Part shown: one piece after another, positions 35,053-43,417 of the stretch
Layout of the letters: every line of letters starts with the position of its first letter
Position numbering within the stretch: position 1 is the first letter of the stretch
Assembly (NCBI GenBank): GCA_037968475.1
Contig: JBBKVO010000040.1
Location: 36,571-100,570, forward strand
From: SB11 sp037968475
Lineage (GTDB): Bacteria > Bacteroidota > Bacteroidia > UBA8524
Length of the DNA: 64,000 nt
Direction of reading: 5' to 3'
The notes under the pieces: generated by a model
The model's input: the letters and a program-made list of their open reading frames with translations, nothing else
Database searches by the model: none
Told to the model about the DNA's origin: nothing
Translations under genes and position numbers: made by a program

Positions 35053-36141
35053 ATGAGTGAGATAACCCGCCAACAAGTACTGCACGCCCTTGGCCATGTG
35101 CAAGATCCCGATTTACAAAAAGACCTTGTTACACTAAACATGATTAGGGATATAGCCATTGATGGGCAAAAAGTATCGTTTTCGGTAGTGCTCACCACAC
35201 CCGCTTGCCCACTTAAAGATTTAATACAAAACGCCTGCATCAACGCCATAAAACACTTTATTAGTAAAGATGCTGAGGTAGAGGCAAATATGACCTCAAA
35301 CGTAAGCACCCAAAGGCAAGGCGCAGCCGTATTACCCGGTGTAAAAAACATTATAGCCGTAGCATCAGGCAAAGGAGGCGTAGGTAAATCGACAGTATCG
35401 GCCAATTTAGCCCTAGCACTAGCCGCCAAAGGTGCAAAAGTAGGTTTGTTAGATGCCGACATATATGGCCCATCCATCCCCACACTATTTGGTTGCACCA
35501 ATCAAGCCCCCGAAAGTATAGAAGAAAACGGTCGTAGCATTATGGTACCTATCGAAAAATACGGCATCAAACTGCTATCCATAGGCTTTATGGTAGCCCC
35601 CACACAAGCAGTAGTATGGCGTGGCCCCATGATATCATCGGCCATGCGCCAGTTTGTAAACGATGTGGCTTGGGGCGATTTAGATTATTTAGTAATAGAC
35701 CTTCCCCCCGGAACAGGCGATATACACCTTACTATGGCGCAAATAGTACCCGTTACAGGTGTAGTAATAGTAACCACCCCACAAGAAATTGCCCTTGCCG
35801 ATGCTCGCAAAGCACTGGGAATGTTTAAAATACAAGGCATTACTTTGCCCATATTGGGTGTGGTAGAAAACATGGCCTATTTTGTTCCGCCTGATGACGA
35901 AAGCAAAAAATATTACATCTTTGGTCAAGATGGAGGTAAAAAGCTGGCGCAAGAAAACAACGTGGCGTTTTTGGGCGAAATACCCTTAGTGCAAAGCATA
36001 CGCGAGGCAGGCGACGAAGGCGTGCAACTAAGTGAAAAAGATGCCCCAACTGCGCAAGCTTTTAAACGCTTTGCCGAGTTGGCGGCGCAGCAAATAGCCA
36101 TAATAAACAGCGCCCCTGTAAATAGTGCCACAGCACAATAA
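35053..36141 (+). CDS. Mrp/ApbC/Nbp35-family Fe-S carrier ATPase
   Basis: 362 aa from ATG 35053; the longer reading from 34981 adds residues that resemble nothing. An N-terminal MIP18/DUF59 domain (residues 1-95: VLHALGHVQDPDLQKDL, LTTPACPLKDLI) is followed by the P-loop domain: AVASGKGGVGKSTVSANLA (deviant Walker A), DADIYGPSIPTLFG, IDLPPGTGDIHLT and VTTPQEIALADARKALGMF. Family members bind and deliver 4Fe-4S clusters. The next gene, a NifU-like Fe-S scaffold, follows after 30 bp, supporting an Fe-S role. Confidence 0.93.
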   Translation: MSEITRQQVLHALGHVQDPDLQKDLVTLNMIRDIAIDGQKVSFSVVLTTPACPLKDLIQNACINAIKHFISKDAEVEANMTSNVSTQRQGAAVLPGVKNIIAVASGKGGVGKSTVSANLALALAAKGAKVGLLDADIYGPSIPTLFGCTNQAPESIEENGRSIMVPIEKYGIKLLSIGFMVAPTQAVVWRGPMISSAMRQFVNDVAWGDLDYLVIDLPPGTGDIHLTMAQIVPVTGVVIVTTPQEIALADARKALGMFKIQGITLPILGVVENMAYFVPPDDESKKYYIFGQDGGKKLAQENNVAFLGEIPLVQSIREAGDEGVQLSEKDAPTAQAFKRFAELAAQQIAIINSAPVNSATAQ

Positions 36142-36171
36142 AAAAGTGTAAATTGCAGCCTTAATAGAGAT

Positions 36172-36408
36172 ATGAACGCAGAATTAGCAAAACGAGTTGA
36201 AGCAGTTTTAGACACCATGAGACCTTTTTTAAATGCCGATGGTGGGAATGTAGAACTTGTTGATATAGCCGATGATAAAATTGTAAACCTCCGTCTAATG
36301 GGCGCGTGCAGCAGTTGCGAAATGAGCCACATGACCATGAAGGCTGGTATTGAAGAAGGAATAAAAAAAGCTGTGCCCGAGATTGAATCGGTAATAGCTA
36401 TCAACTAA
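36172..36408 (+). CDS. NifU C-terminal-domain Fe-S scaffold protein
   Basis: 78 aa. VLDTMRPFLNADGGNVELVD and LMGACSSCEMSHMTMKAGIE carry the CxxC motif of the NifU-C/Nfu fold, where a 4Fe-4S cluster is assembled at a dimer interface. It is the stand-alone short form. It lies 30 bp downstream of mrp in the same direction; the two likely act together in cluster transfer. Confidence 0.93.
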   Translation: MNAELAKRVEAVLDTMRPFLNADGGNVELVDIADDKIVNLRLMGACSSCEMSHMTMKAGIEEGIKKAVPEIESVIAIN

Positions 36409-36495
36409 TTGCATTTGCTATCGTCTAACAATGATACTATTACAGCTATGTAAGCATTGCTAATACATAGTTTATTAAAAAAAATAAAAAATAAA

Positions 36496-36534
36496 TATTT
36501 TTGCCCACTAGATAACCAACCCGAAAAAGGAGGA
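36496..36534 (+). promoter_or_regulatory. -7 element and strong Shine-Dalgarno of the first foldase gene
   Basis: TATTTTTG at 36496-36503 (TAnnTTTG) and a purine-rich AAAAAGGAGG ending at 36533, 2 bp before the ATG. So strong an SD is unusual for Bacteroidota, though its spacing is short. Confidence 0.45.
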
Positions 36535-36535
36535 C

Positions 36536-38494
36536 ATGAAAAGGATACTATTTGTACTATTGCTTACAGCAGGGCTAGCACAAGCCACACAAGCCCAAAA
36601 AACCTTGTTTAACTTTGGCAAAAATGCCGCTACTTTAGACGAGTTTACCCGTCAGTTTTATAAAAACAACCCCGAGGGTAGCATTACAAAAGATACCGCA
36701 AGGTATTACCTAAATCTTTTTGTAAACTTTAAACTAAAAGTACAACAAGCCAAAGATTTGGGTATGGATACCGCTTCTGATTTTGTATCAGAAATGGGGC
36801 AGTACAAAAAACAATTGGCACAACCTTATATGGTAGATACATCGGCAACAGAAATGCTTATTGATGAAGCCTACAAACACTCTACCCAAGAGGTAAAAGT
36901 AAGTCATATAATGGTTGCCATAGGTTACGATGCTTTGCCAAAAGATACCCTTGAGGCATACAATAAAGCGCTTGACCTGAAAAAGAAACTTAAAAGCGAA
37001 TCTTTTGACTCTGTAGCTGCAAAATATTCAGAAGACCCATCGGCAGTAAACAACTTTGGTCAATTAGGTTATTTCACCGCTTTTGATATGATATACCCTT
37101 TTGAAAATGCGGCATATAATACCAAAGTAGGCGAAATTGCAGGCCCTATACGCACACAATTTGGCTACCACATTATAAAAGTATGGGATAAAAGAGCTTG
37201 GCGCGGAAAAATGCACATAGCCCACATACTTATACGTGTAGAAGAAGGAGCAAAAGACGATGTTATTTTACGCGGAAAACAAAAAGTAGACTCAATATCA
37301 GCAGAAATAAAAGCAGGTAAAGCCACCTTTGATGCAATGGTAGCCCAATACAGCGAAGATTTTAGCAACAAAGATAAAAACGGCGAAATAGGCTGGCTTG
37401 AAAGTACCAATCGCAACTTCCCTGAAAACTTTAGAGAAGCAGTATTTGCACTAAAAAAAGATGGAGATATTACCCCTGCTATAAAAACAAACGTAGGCTG
37501 GCATTTAATAAAGCGTATGGAGTATCAAGGTGCTCAACCTAAAGATAGTAACTATGCTGATTTGAAACGCAAAATATCTAACCCAAAAGACGAACGTTTC
37601 GCCCTAACCAAACAAGCGGTTATTACTCGCATAAAAAAAGAATACGGTTTTACTGAAGATGCAAATGCACTTACCAACTTTATAAAAACCGATGCTGATA
37701 GCACCATACTGTTTGGTACTTGGAAGGCTGATAATCACCCTGACTTAAAAGGCCGATTATTTATAATTGGAGCTAAAGACTATAGCAAAAACAAATTCTC
37801 TAAATTTATAGAAACCAACCAACAAAGTGCCCTTAATCAAGATTTGGGCATGGTGGTAAAAAACCTATACAACAGTTTTGTTGAACAACAAGTGTGGGAG
37901 TATGAAGAAAACAACCTTGTAAACAAATTTGATAAATACCGTTACTTAGTTCAAGAGTATAACGATGGTATTTTGTTATTCAATCTTTCAGAAAAAAGAG
38001 TGTGGAACAAAGGTATAACCGATACCACAGGGCTAAAAGAGTTTTACGAAGCGAATAAAACCCGCTATATGTGGAACGATAGGGTACAAGCACACATATA
38101 CGAGTGCCAAACCGAAGATATTTGCAAAAAAGTATACAAATGGGTGAAAAAAGGCAAAGCTGATACTACCATATCACGCATGGCGCACGATATACACCCA
38201 CTTAGCCTGGCCATAAAAACTGGTAAATTTGAAAAAGCCGACCACCCAGTACTTTCACATATTAAATGGAAAAAAGGTCGCCAAAAAGTAGAAATTGATG
38301 GTAAACACTATATTATAGTAATAAAAGAAGTGTTATTGGCACAACCCAAAGCCCTTAGCGAAGTGCGCGGCCCCATCACATCAGAATATCAAAATGTATT
38401 AGAGAAACAATGGATAGAAGAACTAAAAAGTACCTATCCTGTAACTATAAACCAAGATACTTTGGATGCCTTTTTAAGCACCTTGCCTCGATAA
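36536..38494 (+). CDS. Periplasmic peptidyl-prolyl isomerase with two parvulin domains (SurA/PpiD-like)
   Basis: 652 aa, signal peptide MKRILFVLLLTAGLAQATQA. An N-terminal chaperone helix region (LDEFTRQFYKNNPEG, YYLNLFVNFKLKVQQAKDLG) is followed by two rotamase domains: VKVSHIMVAI to FGYHIIKVWD (residues ~120-220) and MHIAHILIRV to VGWHLIKRM (~230-325). A long C-terminal region of unknown fold follows. It probably assists outer-membrane protein folding. It sits directly upstream of a second foldase, the pair separated by a terminator. Confidence 0.9.
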   Translation: MKRILFVLLLTAGLAQATQAQKTLFNFGKNAATLDEFTRQFYKNNPEGSITKDTARYYLNLFVNFKLKVQQAKDLGMDTASDFVSEMGQYKKQLAQPYMVDTSATEMLIDEAYKHSTQEVKVSHIMVAIGYDALPKDTLEAYNKALDLKKKLKSESFDSVAAKYSEDPSAVNNFGQLGYFTAFDMIYPFENAAYNTKVGEIAGPIRTQFGYHIIKVWDKRAWRGKMHIAHILIRVEEGAKDDVILRGKQKVDSISAEIKAGKATFDAMVAQYSEDFSNKDKNGEIGWLESTNRNFPENFREAVFALKKDGDITPAIKTNVGWHLIKRMEYQGAQPKDSNYADLKRKISNPKDERFALTKQAVITRIKKEYGFTEDANALTNFIKTDADSTILFGTWKADNHPDLKGRLFIIGAKDYSKNKFSKFIETNQQSALNQDLGMVVKNLYNSFVEQQVWEYEENNLVNKFDKYRYLVQEYNDGILLFNLSEKRVWNKGITDTTGLKEFYEANKTRYMWNDRVQAHIYECQTEDICKKVYKWVKKGKADTTISRMAHDIHPLSLAIKTGKFEKADHPVLSHIKWKKGRQKVEIDGKHYIIVIKEVLLAQPKALSEVRGPITSEYQNVLEKQWIEELKSTYPVTINQDTLDAFLSTLPR

Positions 38495-38511
38495 GCATCT
38501 TAAACCAATAC

Positions 38512-38544
38512 AAAAAGGCCGCTTGAAAAGGCGGCCTTTTTTTT
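38512..38544 (+). terminator. Rho-independent terminator
   Basis: 11-bp stem AAAAAGGCCGC/GCGGCCTTTTT with 8-nt loop and T-run, 18 bp after the first foldase gene. Confidence 0.9.
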
Positions 38545-38661
38545 AAAAAAATATTTTTGCACTTTTATCGTTAAAACCTAGGTGCTAGCATATTTTTTGT
38601 ATAAAGTTTACCAACAACAATTTACTTTAGCCACCCAAAACAATATAAACCCAAAACACTG

Positions 38662-40050
38662 TTGAAAAACGCAATAAAATATATACTACTGTTACTATGT
38701 ACCGTGCCCTTTGCAGCGCAGGCACAAACCGATAGTACCACTATTGATACCTCTACCACAAAGTATAGCGGAAAAATAATAGACGAGATAGTGGCCATAG
38801 TAGGCGATAACTACATACTTAAGTCGGATATTGATAAAGAGTTTGAAACTCTTGAAGAACAAAGTGGAGAAGACTTTTCAATCGATGATAGGCACGCTAT
38901 ACTAAACTCGCTGATAGCAAAAAAAATACTGCTGTATCAAGCCCAATTAGATAGTATAGTGATAGCACCTGAGAGGGTTGATGGCGAAATAAATCGTCGT
39001 ATGCAATACATACTAAGCCAATTTCCGGGTGGCGAACAAGATTTTATTAAATATATAGGCAAATCTATAGAGGAGTTTAAAGCCCAAACTCGCGAACGCT
39101 TGTACTCTGAAATGTTGGTGCAAGAAATGCAGCAAAAAATTATTAAAGACATAAAAATCACCCCTACTGAGGTGAAAAAATACTTTAATGGCATACCTAA
39201 AGACAGTCTTCCCCCTATTGATGCAGAAGTTGTAGTGGGGCAAATTGTAAGCAAACCCAAAATAACAGATGCCGAAAAAGAGTATGCTCGCAGAAAAATG
39301 GAGAGTATACGTCAATCGATTATTGAAGGTGCCGATTTTGCTTTTACGGCTGAGTTAGAATCAGACGATCCGGGTTCAGCAACAAGGGGCGGAGAAACAG
39401 GCTTTTTTGGTCGCGGACAAATGGTGCCTGAGTTTGAAGCAATGGCCTTTAAATTAAAATCGGATACGGTTTCAAAAATTATTGAAAGTCAATTTGGCTT
39501 TCATATATTAAAACTGATAGAAAGGCGAGGTGAAAAAGCAAACGTTCGCCATATACTTAAACGCCCTAAAACTGTTCCTTACGATTTGGTTTTAGCACGA
39601 GATTTATTAGATACGCTTCTTTTATCAATAAAAGCAGGGAAAATTTCTTTTGAGAAAGCAGCCTCACTCTATTCGGATGATGAACGCACGGGCGGAAACG
39701 GCGGTGTATTTGCCGATGGTTTAGGTAATACCAAAATACCTCTTACCGAGCTTCCAAAAGATGTTTTTACCGCAGTAAACCAAATGAAAGTAGGCGATGT
39801 GCGTGGCCCTGAATATGCGAAAATGCCCGATGGTGGCGATTGCTATAAAATTTACTATTTAATAGGCATTACAGAGCCTCACATAGCTAACCTTGATCAG
39901 GATTGGGTGAAACTACAAAACGCCGCCCTAGAGAAAAAGAAGGCTGAAGCCCTTGAGATTTGGATAGCCAAACACAAAAAAGAATTTTATATAAAAATAA
40001 TGGATAGATATGCAAGCAGTCCCACCTTGCAACACTGGATACAGAACTAG
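38662..40050 (+). CDS. SurA-like periplasmic chaperone/peptidyl-prolyl isomerase
   Basis: 462 aa from a TTG start (TTGAAAAACGC), which gives the signal peptide MKNAIKYILLLLCTVPFAAQ. A SurA N-terminal module follows (IIDEIVAIVGDNYILKSDID, LIAKKILLYQAQLDS), then a rotamase domain with QIVSKPKITDAEKEYARRK to FGFHILKLIE and a second, more degenerate one (VRHILKRPKTVPYDL to GDCYKIYYLI). SurA delivers outer-membrane proteins to the BAM complex. It is the more canonical SurA of the two foldases here. Confidence 0.9.
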   Translation: MKNAIKYILLLLCTVPFAAQAQTDSTTIDTSTTKYSGKIIDEIVAIVGDNYILKSDIDKEFETLEEQSGEDFSIDDRHAILNSLIAKKILLYQAQLDSIVIAPERVDGEINRRMQYILSQFPGGEQDFIKYIGKSIEEFKAQTRERLYSEMLVQEMQQKIIKDIKITPTEVKKYFNGIPKDSLPPIDAEVVVGQIVSKPKITDAEKEYARRKMESIRQSIIEGADFAFTAELESDDPGSATRGGETGFFGRGQMVPEFEAMAFKLKSDTVSKIIESQFGFHILKLIERRGEKANVRHILKRPKTVPYDLVLARDLLDTLLLSIKAGKISFEKAASLYSDDERTGGNGGVFADGLGNTKIPLTELPKDVFTAVNQMKVGDVRGPEYAKMPDGGDCYKIYYLIGITEPHIANLDQDWVKLQNAALEKKKAEALEIWIAKHKKEFYIKIMDRYASSPTLQHWIQN

Positions 40051-40095
40051 TTTGTAGCCCGCTATTTAGTTGTTTATAAAAGAAAAAATTAATCA

Positions 40096-41061
40096 ATGGT
40101 AGAGTACAAAAACGACGTTGAAGCTGCTGATGCCTTTACAGGTGTAATAAAAAACTTAAATACCGAAATACATAAGGTAATAATTGGACAAGATAAGGTA
40201 ATAGAAAACGTACTGATTAGTATGTTTTGTAATGGACACTCGCTGTTAGTAGGTGTGCCCGGCCTAGCTAAAACCCTTTTGATTAAAACCATTGCTGATG
40301 TAATGGATTTGAGCTTTAACCGTATACAGTTTACGCCCGACCTTATGCCTAGTGATATTACAGGTAGTGAGATACTGGACGAAAGCCGCCATTTTAAATT
40401 TATTAAAGGCCCCATATTTGCCAATATCATTTTGGCGGATGAAATAAACCGTACACCGCCCAAAACACAAGCCGCCTTGCTAGAAGCCATGCAAGAAAAA
40501 AATGTAACCGCAGCAGGGCAAATGCACGTTTTGGATAAGCCATTTTTTGTATTGGCAACCCAAAACCCTATTGAGCAAGAAGGAACTTATCCCTTGCCCG
40601 AAGCCCAACTGGATAGGTTTATGTTTAATATCATACTGGATTACCCTAGTATGGTTGAGGAGATGAACATAGTAAAAGCCACTACTTCTGATAATGAAGC
40701 AAAGGCAAATACCATTATCTCTAAACAAGAAGTACAGTACTTTCAGCAATTGGTGCGCAAAGTGCCCGTGCCTGATAATGTAGTAGAATATGCTGTGAAA
40801 CTGGTAGGAAAAACACGCCCCAATAGCGATAGTGCCAGCGAGACTGTGAAACAATACCTTGAGTATGGCGCAGGCCCACGTGCCAGCCAATATTTGGTGA
40901 TGGGTGCAAAATGCCATGCCCTTTTCCGTGGCAAATACTCGCCCGATATGGAAGATGTGAAGGCTGTTGCTGAGCCTATACTTCGCCACCGTATAGTTAA
41001 AAACTACAAGGCGGAAGCCGAAGGTTTATCAGCCGAAGACATTATCAAAACTTTGTTGTAA
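40096..41061 (+). CDS. MoxR-family AAA+ ATPase
   Basis: 321 aa. VGVPGLAKTLLIKTI (Walker A), FTPDLMPSDITGSEI, ILADEINRTPPKTQAALLEAM (Walker B), QNPIEQEGTYPLPEAQLDRF (sensor 1 and Arg finger) and a C-terminal lid (YGAGPRASQYLVMGAKCHAL). MoxR ATPases act with von Willebrand A-domain proteins to mature or insert metals and assemble complexes. The usual partner genes (DUF58, VWA) are not beside it here, since the next gene is on the opposite strand. Confidence 0.93.
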   Translation: MVEYKNDVEAADAFTGVIKNLNTEIHKVIIGQDKVIENVLISMFCNGHSLLVGVPGLAKTLLIKTIADVMDLSFNRIQFTPDLMPSDITGSEILDESRHFKFIKGPIFANIILADEINRTPPKTQAALLEAMQEKNVTAAGQMHVLDKPFFVLATQNPIEQEGTYPLPEAQLDRFMFNIILDYPSMVEEMNIVKATTSDNEAKANTIISKQEVQYFQQLVRKVPVPDNVVEYAVKLVGKTRPNSDSASETVKQYLEYGAGPRASQYLVMGAKCHALFRGKYSPDMEDVKAVAEPILRHRIVKNYKAEAEGLSAEDIIKTLL

Positions 41062-41087
41062 GTAATTTACTCTAGCGGTTTTTTCCC

Positions 41088-41702
41088 TTATTTTCTGATT
41101 AGTAACTTGCCTGTTTGGTTCGCTAAGTTTTCAGTAGAAATAGTATAAGTATACACGCCACTTGGTAGTCCGTCGGCACTAATATCAAAAACACTTTCAG
41201 TAGTGGTTAATTCCAACACTTTTTGTCCGTGAAGGTTATATAGCTCAAGTGTATAGTTTGAAGAGGTAGATTTATTGAAGAAAATTTTGCCTTGTGTGCT
41301 TATAGGGTGCGGACGTACTTGTGTTCCACCATCACCAGTGGCATTAACCAAAATTTCAACCATTGGCGAATAGCCTTGAAAACCAAATTGTATTCGGTAA
41401 TAAGAGATGGTGTTTTTTATTGGGTTTTCATCAACAAAAGTGTAATCAACAGGTTGGTCTACGCTACCACATACGCCAATAATTTCGCCAGTTTGTGTTA
41501 ATTGCGTGCTATCAGTACCCCTAAAAATTTGTATACCGTTGCAAGTATTGCCTGCCGTTATTTGCCAACTAAGCAATACCCTGCCTTTATTTTCAGTTGC
41601 CTTAAAAAAACTAATAAAGTCAGTTTCTTGTGCTTTTGCTGAGGTAAATAGTAGAACTACAGCTAAAAAAACAAAATATTTTATGTTGTTTTTGAGGAAC
41701 AT
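41088..41702 (-). CDS. Secreted protein with T9SS sorting domain
   Basis: 204 aa with a signal peptide ending near SAKAQ. The body is a fibronectin-like sandwich (FFKATENKGRVLLSWQITAG, ISYYRIQFGFQGYSPMVEI). The C-terminal ~80 residues form a T9SS type A domain (YTLELYNLHGQKVLELTT, LPSGVYTYTIST, ending LLIRK), though the usual PNP motif reads PHP. It begins 2 bp after the GDCCVxC gene's stop, so the three genes 42350-41088 likely form one operon. Confidence 0.82.
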   Translation of the reverse strand: MFLKNNIKYFVFLAVVLLFTSAKAQETDFISFFKATENKGRVLLSWQITAGNTCNGIQIFRGTDSTQLTQTGEIIGVCGSVDQPVDYTFVDENPIKNTISYYRIQFGFQGYSPMVEILVNATGDGGTQVRPHPISTQGKIFFNKSTSSNYTLELYNLHGQKVLELTTTESVFDISADGLPSGVYTYTISTENLANQTGKLLIRK

Positions 41703-41703
41703 G

Positions 41704-41895
41704 CTATTGCTTTGGTGGGCATTTTACTGTGCCATAACTGCAAAAAACACAACAATCGCCTGCTTTAGGTTTTATTATTTGTTTGCAGTTTTCGCACTGG
41801 TGAAAAAACGTACACGAATCCGTTTCCATTGTTTCATTTGTTTTGTTTCCACAAAATGGGCAACTAAGTATAGAAGTAAGTATGGGTTCTTTCAT
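41704..41895 (-). CDS. GDCCVxC-domain zinc-ribbon-like protein
   Basis: 63 aa with nine Cys. CPFCGNK and CENCKQII make two zinc-ribbon knuckles, followed by GDCCVFCSYGTVKCPP, the hallmark of the GDCCVxC family, some members of which have selenocysteine. Members often sit near heavy-metal genes. The start overlaps the stop of the upstream thioredoxin by ATGA (translational coupling), and the T9SS gene follows at 2 bp. A redox or metal-handling role is inferred. Confidence 0.85.
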   Translation of the reverse strand: MKEPILTSILSCPFCGNKTNETMETDSCTFFHQCENCKQIIKPKAGDCCVFCSYGTVKCPPKQ

Positions 41896-42350
41896 TTAGC
41901 TAAAAAACTCGCTTTGGCAGCTTTGGCATCTTTCAAAAAATTATCAGCAGTAGAAAACCCGTATATATTACCTATTGTAGCCCCCTCAGAATTTAGAAAC
42001 AACAAGGTAGGATAACCATTAACATTGTATTTTTGTGCAAGTTTAGGGCCTTCGCCTTTCTCCATATCCATTTTTAGGTTTATAAAGTTTTCGTTTAGGT
42101 AGGCTATCACATTAGCATCAGTAAAGGTCTTTTTATCCAATTCCTTGCACCAATGGCACCATGTAGTATACGAATCCATAAAAATAGGTTTCCCCTGTGC
42201 GGCTGATGCTTTTAGGGCTTCATCAAAAGTGCCTTTAAAAAAAGTAATGCCTTCTGTCTCGGTTTTTAGTGGGGCTTTTTCAATGGGTTTAAAAGCCATT
42301 GTTGCAGCTATACCCATAATAGCAATAAAATATAGTACTGTCTTTTTCAT
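41892..42350 (-). CDS. Exported thioredoxin-like protein (WCHWC)
   Basis: The start at 42350 (MKKTVLYFIAIMGIAATMAF) gives a signal peptide; the reading from 42377 would hide it. The thioredoxin motif TTWCHWCKELDKKTF and the cis-Pro segment NGYPTLLFLNSEG are clear. It is a paralog of 22797-23288. It is translationally coupled to the GDCCVxC gene, suggesting the two act on the same thiol or metal substrate. It faces away from the Cys-rich peptide gene at 42564. Confidence 0.85.
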   Translation of the reverse strand: MKKTVLYFIAIMGIAATMAFKPIEKAPLKTETEGITFFKGTFDEALKASAAQGKPIFMDSYTTWCHWCKELDKKTFTDANVIAYLNENFINLKMDMEKGEGPKLAQKYNVNGYPTLLFLNSEGATIGNIYGFSTADNFLKDAKAAKASFLAK

Positions 42351-42477
42351 GTTCTTTATAAAAATATAAGACGCCATTTATTTGTTAAAAGTAATGCACG
42401 CATTTTGAATTATTACACCACAATCGTGCCTTTTTTGTAAAAGTGAACTAGAAATACTGTTTTATCCAATACTACAC

Positions 42478-42505
42478 GCACAAAATTTTTTGAGTCTTTT
42501 TGTGC
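42478..42505. promoter_or_regulatory. Inverted repeat upstream of the Cys-rich peptide gene
   Basis: GCACAAAA and TTTTGTGC, perfect 8-bp arms 12 bp apart, 58 bp before the ATG at 42564 and in the divergent gap to the thioredoxin gene. Its position suits an operator, or the leader of either transcript. Confidence 0.4.
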
Positions 42506-42563
42506 CTCCCCCTATCTATTAGGTGTAAATAAATTTTTTAACCCTTTAAAAACAGATTTAAAT

Positions 42564-42662
42564 ATGAAAAATCAAACTGAAATTGTAAACAACAACGATT
42601 GCTGCGACGGAGACGAAAATTGCTGTATTTGTGCCCCAATATGTGGCACAGGTTGCTGCTAA
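42564..42662 (+). CDS. 32-residue cysteine-rich peptide
   Basis: The ORF from ATG 42564 to TAA 42660-42662 reads MKNQTEIVNNND, then a tail with eight cysteines in 20 residues: CC at 13-14, CC at 20-21, C23, C27, CC at 31-32. No signal peptide. It is followed 22 bp later by a symmetrical hairpin and converges with the SigZ-like gene. The acidic and Cys-rich tail suits metal binding (metallothionein-like). A modified-peptide precursor with a polar leader is the alternative, but no modification enzyme is nearby. Too short for ordinary gene finders. Confidence 0.6.
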   Translation: MKNQTEIVNNNDCCDGDENCCICAPICGTGCC

Positions 42663-42683
42663 GCCGTGTCAAAAATCAGAACT

Positions 42684-42709
42684 AAACCCCGCCCATAGTG
42701 GTGGGGTTT
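42684..42709. terminator. Shared terminator hairpin
   Basis: AAACCCCGCC pairs with GGTGGGGTTT (one G-T pair), loop CATAGT. It lies between the convergent Cys-rich peptide and SigZ-like genes. Confidence 0.7.
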
Positions 42710-42719
42710 ATAATTATAA

Positions 42720-43286
42720 TTAGTGGCAATAGGTGGCAGCACAGTACCCATTGGGTTTTGGAGTATAGTCAACAATATTACCGTAGTTATCGTGGTTTAT
42801 ATGGCAACATTGCTGCATAAGTTGTTTTAGTTTTTCACGACCGCGTTGCACCCTTGTTTTTGCACCTGAGTAGGAGATATTTAAACGTTTTGCCAGCTCG
42901 GTTTGCGGCAGGTTTTCAATCTCCGCCAATTGCACAGCTTGGCTATATTTTGGCGGTAGTGCATTTATAAATGTATCAATACATCGTTCAAAATCACCAT
43001 TAAGCACAAGTACTTCTTCGGTATCATCATCAATGTGCAATTGTTGCAGTTTCTTTTTTGCGTTAAAGTGCGCGTTCACCTCATTTCGGGCAATACTATA
43101 TAACCACTGTTTCAGTTTATTTGTGTCGTTTAGGCTATTATAGTGTGTATAGGCTTTTAAAAAAACCTCCTGCATTATATCGTGCATATCATCAGTGTTT
43201 TTTACCACTGATAGTACATATTTTTCTATGTGATGTTGTTGTGCGCTCCATTGGTGCACAAATTGGGCGTTGGTATTTATAGGCAT
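42720..43286 (-). CDS. SigZ-like ECF sigma factor with Cys-rich tail
   Basis: About 188 aa from MPINTNAQF (43286; an ATG at 43295 adds three residues). Region 2 is DDMHDIMQEVFLKAY with KLKQWLYSIARNEVN; region 4 is LPPKYSQAVQLAEIENLPQ and TELAKRLNISYSGAKTRVQRG. After region 4 a ~35-residue tail CCHINHDNYGNIVDYTPK ends with CAATYCH, similar to SigZ. The Cys/His-rich tail may bind a metal or sense redox state. No anti-sigma gene is adjacent. It converges with the Cys-rich peptide gene. Confidence 0.85.
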   Translation of the reverse strand: MPINTNAQFVHQWSAQQHHIEKYVLSVVKNTDDMHDIMQEVFLKAYTHYNSLNDTNKLKQWLYSIARNEVNAHFNAKKKLQQLHIDDDTEEVLVLNGDFERCIDTFINALPPKYSQAVQLAEIENLPQTELAKRLNISYSGAKTRVQRGREKLKQLMQQCCHINHDNYGNIVDYTPKPNGYCAATYCH

Positions 43287-43349
43287 ACTATACATAGATG
43301 ATGATTGAGCAAAAAAGACGCAAGTTTTAAGAAAAAAACTACAAGTTTT

Positions 43350-43391
43350 ATGCCATACCTCTCGGGTAAATTATCCCGACAGGTATGGCAT
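43350..43391. terminator. Hairpin downstream of the YceI gene
   Basis: ATGCCATACCT (43350-43360) pairs with AGGTATGGCAT (43381-43391), with an inner CGGG/CCCG stem. It lies 26 bp after the YceI stop on the minus strand, but a T-run is weak. Confidence 0.5.
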
Positions 43392-43417
43392 ATTGTAATT
43401 TGTTTTCCAAAATATAC

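Noticed and set aside
35037..35501. 154-codon minus-strand ORF inside mrp
   Set aside because: Antisense to the Walker A region; Cys/Ser-rich, no domain.
40480..40989. 169-codon minus-strand ORF inside the MoxR gene
   Set aside because: Antisense shadow of conserved AAA+ motifs; His/Tyr-rich composition.
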